Assembly (NCBI GenBank): GCA_032160945.1
Contig: JAVHTL010000005.1
DNA length: 46,354 nucleotides
Source of the DNA: Fervidibacter sp032160945
Lineage (GTDB): Bacteria; Armatimonadota; Fervidibacteria; Fervidibacterales; Fervidibacteraceae
Direction: 5' to 3' (one strand)
Positions 40,615 through 46,354 of this stretch are shown one piece after another. Each line of letters opens with the position of its first letter. The first letter of the stretch is position 1. The position numbers were made by a program, and so were the translations under genes. The notes beneath the pieces are model-generated. The model was not told the DNA's origin and made no database searches. It saw only the letters and a program-made list of their open reading frames with translations.

Positions 40615-42792
40615 ATGGAACTGCGACCCATGACACCTGAAGAGGCGCGAAAGGAAGTTGAGAGGTTGAGGCAAAAAGCCGTTGACAAACCTGTTGAAGC
40701 GATGAGCCGTGAGGAAGCGGAACAAGAGGCAGAGCGATTGCGAAACGAGTTGACAATTCACTGCTGGCTTTACTATGTGCTCAACTCGCCCATCATCAGC
40801 GACGAGGAATATGACCGCTTGTTCCGAAGGTTGGTGCAAATTGAAGAACGCTTTCCAGAACTCATCACTCCCGACAGCCCGACCCAACGGGTTGGCTTCC
40901 CGCCAGCGGAAGAGTTTGCGAAAGTTAGGCACAGGAAACCAATGCTCAGTTTGGACAACGCCTTTAACGAAGAGGAATTGCGTGCCTTTGACCAAAGGGT
41001 AAAACGCTTCCTCGGTCTCCCAATGACCGAAACCGTTGATTACACTTGCGAGTTGAAGTTTGACGGCTTGGCGGTGAACCTGACTTACGAAAACGGAGTG
41101 CTTGTATTAGGTGCGACAAGAGGCGACGGAATTGAAGGTGAAGATGTGACCAACAACTTGAGAACCATCAAAACAATCCCGCTTAGGCTGCTCATTGACA
41201 ACCCGCCACCAATCATTGAAGTTCGCGGTGAGGTTTTCATGACCAAGGCGGATTTTGAAGCGTTAAATGAGGAGCAAATGCGCAAAGGCGAAAGACCATT
41301 CGCCAACCCCCGCAATGCCGCAGCGGGTTCGGTCCGACAACTTGACCCAGCAATAACGGCGCAACGGAGACTTGACATTTTCTGCTACGGCGTAGGCTAC
41401 TATGAAGGCGTTGAGTTTGAGACCCAGTGGGAAGTTTTGCAGTGGCTAAAGCGTGCGGGGTTTAAGGTCAATGAACACAGCCGCTTGTGTCGCGGGATTG
41501 ACGAGGTCATTGACTACTGCTACGAGTGGATCAGGCGCATCCACGACGAGCCTTACTCTGCTGACGGTGTGGTTGTCAAGGTCAATCGGCTGGATTGGCA
41601 AGAGCGCTTGGGTGCAACTGCCCACGCCCCAAGATGGGCAATCGCTTTCAAGTTCCCCGCAGAGCAGAAAGAGACGAAGTTGCTCAACATCGTCGTGCAA
41701 GTTGGTCGGACCGGGAAGTTGACACCTGTTGCTGAACTTGAACCTGTGCAAGTTGAGGGAGTGACTATCACAAGTGCCACGCTGCACAACGAAGACCAAA
41801 TCAAAAGGCTTGATGTCCGTGTTGGCGATTGGGTCATTATTCAGCGGGCTGGCGGTGTCATCCCTGAAGTTGTGGGCGTCGTCAAGGAGAAACGGAAAGG
41901 AGAAGAGAAACCGTTTGAGATGCCGAAGGAATGTCCGATTTGCGGCACGCCTGTTGTCCGACCAACAGGTGAAGTTGATTACTACTGCCCGAACAACGAA
42001 TGTCCATCAAGGGTTGAGAACTGGATCAAGCATTGGTGCTCGCGAAACGCTTTGAACATTGAGGCGTTGGGTGAAGAGCGCGTCCATCAACTCGTTGAAG
42101 CAGGATTGTTGAGTGACCCTGCTGACCTTTACTTCCTGCAAAAGTCGCAGTTGGTCGGATTGCCTGGATGGGGTGACAAATTGGCGACGAAAGTGTTGAG
42201 CGAAATCCAAAGGAGCAAAACCGCTCCACTACCACGCTTCATCTTCGCTTTGGGTATCCGCCATGTTGGTGAAAGAGTTGCTGAGTTACTGGCGAAAAAA
42301 TTTGGCAGCCTTGAGAAACTTGCAAAGGCTCAGGAGTGGGAGATTACGACCATCCCTGGCATTGGACAGAAAATCGCAGAAAGTGTCCTTCGGTTCTTCC
42401 AGAGCGAATTTGGGCAGCGATTGATGGAAAAGTTGAAAAAGGCTGGCATCCAACCGTCACCTGAGGAAGAAGCCGTTGTCGTCCCAGAATCACCGCTCAA
42501 AGGCAAAGTCGTCGTTTTCACTGGCGAGTTGGAGCGGTGGACTCGTTCTCAGGCAGAGGATTTGGTCAAGCGTTTAGGAGGGCGACCGGCGTCAAGCGTC
42601 TCCCGTCAAACCGATTTCGTAGTCGTTGGCAAAAATCCCGGCAGCAAGTTGCAACGGGCACAGCAATTGGGTATTCGGATTTTGAACGAAGAAGAATTTG
42701 AGGCAATGGTTGAGCCATTCTTAAATCGCAGTGACAAATCAAATCAGCCAAAAGAGGCAACGAAAGAGCCTGAACAAACTTCCTTGCTGTGA
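40615..42792 (+). CDS. ligA: NAD-dependent DNA ligase
   Basis: LigA seals nicks in replication and repair. The protein of about 725 residues has the Ia domain (HCWLYYVLNSPIISDEEYD), the adenylation lysine K148 in CELKFDGLAV, and an OB fold. A four-cysteine zinc finger follows (CPICGTPVV, then YYCPNNECPSR), then helix-hairpin-helix repeats (LPGWGDKLATKVL, IPGIGQKIAESVL) and a C-terminal BRCT domain (GKVVVFTGELERWTR). I start it at ATG 40615, which has an AGGAGTG ribosome site. The promoter-like segment at 40537-40566 would then be upstream. Confidence 0.96.
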   Translation: MELRPMTPEEARKEVERLRQKAVDKPVEAMSREEAEQEAERLRNELTIHCWLYYVLNSPIISDEEYDRLFRRLVQIEERFPELITPDSPTQRVGFPPAEEFAKVRHRKPMLSLDNAFNEEELRAFDQRVKRFLGLPMTETVDYTCELKFDGLAVNLTYENGVLVLGATRGDGIEGEDVTNNLRTIKTIPLRLLIDNPPPIIEVRGEVFMTKADFEALNEEQMRKGERPFANPRNAAAGSVRQLDPAITAQRRLDIFCYGVGYYEGVEFETQWEVLQWLKRAGFKVNEHSRLCRGIDEVIDYCYEWIRRIHDEPYSADGVVVKVNRLDWQERLGATAHAPRWAIAFKFPAEQKETKLLNIVVQVGRTGKLTPVAELEPVQVEGVTITSATLHNEDQIKRLDVRVGDWVIIQRAGGVIPEVVGVVKEKRKGEEKPFEMPKECPICGTPVVRPTGEVDYYCPNNECPSRVENWIKHWCSRNALNIEALGEERVHQLVEAGLLSDPADLYFLQKSQLVGLPGWGDKLATKVLSEIQRSKTAPLPRFIFALGIRHVGERVAELLAKKFGSLEKLAKAQEWEITTIPGIGQKIAESVLRFFQSEFGQRLMEKLKKAGIQPSPEEEAVVVPESPLKGKVVVFTGELERWTRSQAEDLVKRLGGRPASSVSRQTDFVVVGKNPGSKLQRAQQLGIRILNEEEFEAMVEPFLNRSDKSNQPKEATKEPEQTSLL

Positions 42793-42869
42793 ACATTGAC
42801 AAAACCTGAAATGAGCATTAACCTTGTGTAACAGCAAAATCATCTCAAAACTCAGCGATGTGATGGGTC

Positions 42870-43967
42870 ATGACATACCCAAAGTTAGAAGCGCTTAGGA
42901 AAGCGATTTCTTTTGGGCGCAAAAACCAAATTGAAAAGGCAATCAGCGCTTTAGCAAATTGGTTGGATGCCGAAGGGGTAGGGTTGCTTCACATTGAAAG
43001 TGGTAGGTGCGAAATTGTTGCTTCAACTTGCGAACTCCCGAAAACTTTACCTTGTTCAATGGTTGAAAGCAACAAAGGTTTGGGAGAAGATTTGATGGTC
43101 ATAAACGGAGGGGGAATGAAACTTTGGGTGATAAATGTCCCAACCGAAAGCCCATCGCCATCTTACTTTTTCGCAGTCTATATGCCTGAAGGAAAACATC
43201 CTAACGAAATTGAGTTGCAAATTGCCGTAGATTTACTGGCAAGTTGGCTTGGGAGTTTAAATAAGGAGCAAAGATTGGAGCAACTTGCACGAGCCTTTAG
43301 AGTTGCGACACTGGGCGAATTGGCATCAGGAATTGCTCACGAAATTAACAATCCACTGCAGGTCATAATGGGCAACGCTGAACTCATCCTTGACACCGCT
43401 AAAGTTGATGAACGGACAAGGGAAAAACTTGAAGACATAATCCTTTCGGCTGAACAAATTCGCAAAATTACACGAGCGATGACCCATTTCGCTGATGCTC
43501 GGCGAAATGATGATGAGAAAGAACTTCTTGACTTTGGAAAAGTCGTGCAGGAAGCAGCCCAATTGGCTGGCTATTCTTTGGTTCGTGAGGGCGTGAAAGT
43601 CAAAATTGAAATTTCACCGACACCACAAATTTGGGGAAGGAGAGGCGACATTGAGGAGATTGTTGTCCAGTTGGTGAGGAACGCAGGTGAGGCTATCGCT
43701 GAGAGTGGGAAAGGCAGTCAGGTGACTGTTAGGGTCTTAAGTGAGGGCAAGAATGTCAGGCTGGAAGTTGAAGACGATGGACCTGGTGTCCCACTGGAAT
43801 TGCGTGAACGAATTTTTGACCCATTCGTGACAACCAAGGCGACAAGAGGTGGGACAGGGTTAGGGCTCGCTATCGTTCAAAACTTGGTGACTGCTCATGG
43901 AGGAGGAATTTGGCTTGAGGATTCGCCCACAGGAGGCGCTAAGTTTATCGTTGAGTTGCCTACATAA
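42870..43967 (+). CDS. Soluble sensor histidine kinase
   Basis: The 365-residue protein lacks membrane segments. Residues 20-130 look like a GAF-type sensor. HisKA has the phosphorylated H157 in GIAHEINNPLQ. The ATPase domain follows with an N box (QLVRNAGEAI), G1 (EDDGPGVP), F box (FDPFVTTK) and G2 (GGTGLGLAIV). It belongs to the NtrB-like class with HEINNP. No response regulator gene is adjacent, so the partner is elsewhere. Start ATG 42870 has only a weak ribosome site. Confidence 0.92.
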   Translation: MTYPKLEALRKAISFGRKNQIEKAISALANWLDAEGVGLLHIESGRCEIVASTCELPKTLPCSMVESNKGLGEDLMVINGGGMKLWVINVPTESPSPSYFFAVYMPEGKHPNEIELQIAVDLLASWLGSLNKEQRLEQLARAFRVATLGELASGIAHEINNPLQVIMGNAELILDTAKVDERTREKLEDIILSAEQIRKITRAMTHFADARRNDDEKELLDFGKVVQEAAQLAGYSLVREGVKVKIEISPTPQIWGRRGDIEEIVVQLVRNAGEAIAESGKGSQVTVRVLSEGKNVRLEVEDDGPGVPLELRERIFDPFVTTKATRGGTGLGLAIVQNLVTAHGGGIWLEDSPTGGAKFIVELPT

Positions 43968-44009
43968 GCGTCCAGCAAAAACTTTGAGTGAGTAAGAGGG
44001 TGAAAGAGC

Positions 44010-44837
44010 ATGTTCCCTGAGGTCAAAGAGAGGAAGGCTGAAATTGGAGTCTTCGGAGGTTCTGGGCTTTACAGCATTGAAGATGCGAAAGTGATTGAGG
44101 AAGTTAAAGTTGAAACGCCTTTCGGTGCACCCAGCGACCTCATCACCATCGTTGAAATCGCTGGCAAAAGGGTGGCGTTTTTGCCCCGTCACGGACGCAA
44201 GCATCAATATCCGCCTCACAAAATCCCATACAAAGCCAACATCTGGGCAATGAAGGCGCTGGGAGTTGAGCGAGTTCTTGCACCTAACGCTGTGGGAAGT
44301 TTACAACGCCATGTCAAGCCAGGCGATTTTGTCATCTGCGACCAATTCGTTGACCGAACACGACATCGTGACGACACTTTCTTTAACGGTCCGCTTACAA
44401 CTCATGTCAGCACAGCAGACCCATATTGCCCTCAACTCCGTGAAATTGCCATTCAAGCCTGCAAAGATTTGGGCATACCTCACCATGAGAAAGGCACTGT
44501 GGTCGTCATTGAAGGACCGAGGTTTTCCACAAAAGCGGAAAGCCGTTGGTTCACTCAATTGGGTTGGGAAGTCATTAACATGACCCAATACCCCGAAGTG
44601 ACGCTGGCAAGAGAAGCAGAACTTTGCTATGTCAACATCTCCATCGTCACAGATTACGATACTGGTTTGGTTGCAGAAGGAGAAGTTGAACCTGTCTCCG
44701 CCGAGGAAGTCATGAAAAACTTCGCTGCAAGTCTGGAAAAGGCAAGGGCTTTGCTGGTTGAAATGATCAAAGGCATCCCGCCAGAACGAACCTGCAAATG
44801 TGGTGAAGCCTTAAAACATGCAAGGGTCAATGTCTGA
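44010..44837 (+). CDS. mtnP: S-methyl-5'-thioadenosine phosphorylase
   Basis: MtnP splits methylthioadenosine with phosphate into adenine and methylthioribose-1-phosphate in methionine salvage. The 275-residue protein has the phosphate loop GVFGGSGLYSIE, the FLPRHGRKHQYPPHKIPYKANIWA segment, APNAVGSL, the ICDQFVDRT loop and EGPRFSTKAESR. NMTQYPEVTLAREAELCY and VTDYDTG also fit. It has normal length, with a GAGGGTG ribosome site. It converges on miaA with a four-base gap. Other 6-oxopurine-type phosphorylases are close relatives, so the exact substrate is probable and not certain. Confidence 0.93.
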   Translation: MFPEVKERKAEIGVFGGSGLYSIEDAKVIEEVKVETPFGAPSDLITIVEIAGKRVAFLPRHGRKHQYPPHKIPYKANIWAMKALGVERVLAPNAVGSLQRHVKPGDFVICDQFVDRTRHRDDTFFNGPLTTHVSTADPYCPQLREIAIQACKDLGIPHHEKGTVVVIEGPRFSTKAESRWFTQLGWEVINMTQYPEVTLAREAELCYVNISIVTDYDTGLVAEGEVEPVSAEEVMKNFAASLEKARALLVEMIKGIPPERTCKCGEALKHARVNV

Positions 44838-44841
44838 GCCA

Positions 44842-45783
44842 TTACAACTTACTCACTGAATTCAAAACTTCTTCGGCGACTTGGTTGGTTGTTTTGTCAG
44901 TCGTATCAATCCAGCGGACATAAGGTCGCTTTTTGAACCAATACCATTGTCTCTTTGCGAAGGCTTTTGCATTTCGCAAGTATTCCTGCTGCCCCTTTTC
45001 AAGTGCCCAGTTGCCCAGCACAACTTGGGTGAACTCACGGTAGCCTAAAGACCTGAGAGATTTGAGTTCTGGCGAATAGCCCATTCCCAACAATTGGCGA
45101 ATTTCCTCAAGCCAGCCCATCTCAAGGAGTAGGTGCATGCGAGTTTCAATCCTGCGGAAAAGTTCCCTTCTTTCGCAAATCAACCCGATAACGAGAGCAT
45201 CGGGGTAGCGGTTGAGTTTAGGCACATCAAAAGCGCCATGCCAAAAAGACGAAATGGGTTTGCCCGTTTGCTCGTAAACTTCCAACGCCCTGACCAGTCT
45301 GACAACATCGTGGGGATGAATTCTTTGGGCTGCAATTGGATCAACTTCAAGTAACCTTCGGTGCAGTTGCTCAGAACCTTCCCGCTCAGCCAATTCAAAA
45401 AGTTTCTGCCTCAGTTCGTCACTGGGAGAGGCAATAGGCAGGTCAAAACCTTCAAGGAGCGCTGAAAGGTAAAGCGAAGTCCCTCCCACAACCATTGCGA
45501 CCTTGCCCTTTCCCCAAATTTCCTCAATTGCCTTTTCCGCATCAGGCACATACATCGCCACATTGTATGGCTCGTCAGGATAAACGACATCAAGCATGTA
45601 GTGCGTCACTTTCGCCCGTTGCTCCAAAGTCGGTTTTGAAGAACCTATGTCCATGTAGCGATAGACAGCAACGCTATCACAAGAGACGATTTCTGCATTT
45701 AGCGCCTCAGCGACCAAAAGTGAAACATCCGTTTTGCCAATTGCTGTCGGACCGAGAATGACAATCAAAGGCGGATGAGCCAT
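44842..45783 (-). CDS. miaA: tRNA dimethylallyltransferase
   Basis: MiaA adds a dimethylallyl group to A37 of tRNAs that read codons starting with U. The 313-residue protein has the P-loop GPTAIGKTDVS (11-21), then SCDSVAVYRYMDIGSSKP, where the usual glutamine of DSxQVY is alanine. GTSLYLSALLEG, DVVRLVRALEVYE and the C-terminal FAKRQWYWFKK tRNA-binding segment complete it. Length is typical. It starts at ATG 45783, just downstream of MITE copy C. Confidence 0.95.
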   Translation of the reverse strand: MAHPPLIVILGPTAIGKTDVSLLVAEALNAEIVSCDSVAVYRYMDIGSSKPTLEQRAKVTHYMLDVVYPDEPYNVAMYVPDAEKAIEEIWGKGKVAMVVGGTSLYLSALLEGFDLPIASPSDELRQKLFELAEREGSEQLHRRLLEVDPIAAQRIHPHDVVRLVRALEVYEQTGKPISSFWHGAFDVPKLNRYPDALVIGLICERRELFRRIETRMHLLLEMGWLEEIRQLLGMGYSPELKSLRSLGYREFTQVVLGNWALEKGQQEYLRNAKAFAKRQWYWFKKRPYVRWIDTTDKTTNQVAEEVLNSVSKL

Positions 45784-45808
45784 TGTCTTACCACCACCTC
45801 AAAATTTT

Positions 45809-45946
45809 TAGGAGTTACGCAGTTGGATGTAGGGGCGGCTGCTAAGCCTCCCGCACAAGGGCAGTTTTAACCCCTTACAAAAGGATGTTTTCGGGCAGAC
45901 CATCGTCCGCCCCTACACAAAATGACATCAACTGCGTAAGTCCTAA
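45809..45946 (+). repeat. MITE-like interspersed repeat, copy C
   Basis: This 138-bp copy is nearly identical to copy A at 9559-9692 and in the same orientation: TAGGAGTTACGCAGTTGGAT at the start and CAACTGCGTAAGTCCTA at the end, with the same internal CCGCCCCTACACAAAATG. It lies between the divergent miaA and sfsA genes. The few differences from copy A are small indels and substitutions, which suggests fairly recent spread. Confidence 0.88.
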
Positions 45947-46011
45947 TTTTAAGGCTAAAGCGAAGTTTCCCTCGCAGTAGAGTCGTAAAATTTACTTGCG
46001 GTGACGGAGAA

Positions 46012-46354
46012 ATGAATTTGCCGAAACCGCTCATTGGTGCTCGTTTCCTGCGAAGGCTCAATCGGTTCGCAATTTTGGTTAGACTGCAAAACGGGAAAAC
46101 CACTGTTGCTCACTTGCCTAATTCGGGTAGGCTAAATGAGGTTTTGAAAAGTGGCAATAGGTTCTGGTTGGTTCGGCTGAAATCGGAAAAGAGACGAACG
46201 GACTTTGATGCTGTTTTGGCTCAAGATGGCAGAACTTTAGTCAGTGTTGACGCTCGCTTGCCACCTAAGTTGCTCCTTGAAGGCGTTGAGTTGGGCATCG
46301 TCAGCGAGTTAGGCAAAATCGTCGCTTTGAAAAAGGAAGTCCCAATCAACAGCC
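46012..46354 (+). CDS. sfsA: SfsA family protein (partial, runs off the window)
   Basis: The visible 114 residues begin MNLPKPLIGARFLRRLNRFA and continue with VRLQNGKTTVAHLPNSGRLN. That is the OB-like N-terminus of SfsA with the AHxPNxGR motif, then GNRFWLVRLKSEKRRTDFDAV. SfsA is a DNA-binding, nuclease-like protein named from sugar fermentation stimulation in E. coli. The catalytic half lies beyond the window. The ATG at 46012 has a CGGAG ribosome site. It is read away from miaA across the MITE. Confidence 0.88.
   Translation, partial: MNLPKPLIGARFLRRLNRFAILVRLQNGKTTVAHLPNSGRLNEVLKSGNRFWLVRLKSEKRRTDFDAVLAQDGRTLVSVDARLPPKLLLEGVELGIVSELGKIVALKKEVPINS

Overview
The window is a 46 kb stretch of bacterial chromosome carrying an integrated element of about 19 kb. 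The chromosomal genes look like those of an aerobic, probably thermophilic bacterium of the Armatimonadota / Fervidibacteria type. Reasons are a pilin-like protein with an H-X9-DG C-terminus, oxidase assembly genes, compact overlapping operons and frequent GTG/TTG starts. No rRNA or marker phylogeny is available here, so this placement is inference.

Left chromosomal part (1-15,659). A tRNA-Leu(CAG) is followed by a membrane diguanylate cyclase, tatA, aroE and a lone antitoxin-like gene. Next comes a cytochrome c oxidase cluster: ctaA, ctaB, two subunit III genes, subunit IV, two small membrane or Cys-rich proteins, a pilin-like protein, a SCO protein and a DUF420 protein. Subunits I and II are absent from the window. 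Pth follows. On the minus strand lies a tightly overlapping operon: cytidylate-kinase-like, ispE, HD-GYP, a small membrane protein and a nucleotidyltransferase, with hisC upstream.

Integrated element (about 15,660-34,658). A 45-bp direct repeat flanks it. The right copy is the 3' part of an intact tRNA-Ala(CGC); the left copy is the displaced fragment. A tyrosine integrase lies beside the tRNA. Plus-strand genes (17.4-24.5 kb) comprise a large terminase followed by five proteins I do not recognise, three of them large and apparently built from repeated alpha/beta modules. Minus-strand genes (32.4-26.0 kb) have a consensus promoter and a 5' stem-loop, then a small protein, two related zinc-finger proteins, a 1633-residue fusion and an acidic protein. 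The fusion joins a TOPRIM primase, a RepA-like helicase, a winged helix, two zinc ribbons and a family B DNA polymerase with proofreading exonuclease. A putative metallopeptidase with its own perfect consensus promoter sits in a host-like patch where the two transcription directions converge. Two long non-coding ends (1.3 kb and 1.0 kb) are rich in GCGCGC motifs and short repeats. No portal, capsid or tail gene is recognisable, so this is either a divergent prophage or a phage-like or satellite element that carries its own replisome.

Right chromosomal part (34,686-46,354). It holds a secreted tandem alpha/beta hydrolase, a membrane protein, a Tat-exported aldo/keto reductase, two small genes convergent with a DNA methyltransferase, ligA, a histidine kinase, mtnP, miaA and the start of sfsA. 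Three copies of a 125-138 bp MITE-like sequence, plus a tiny palindromic derivative, are scattered in the chromosomal intergenic regions.
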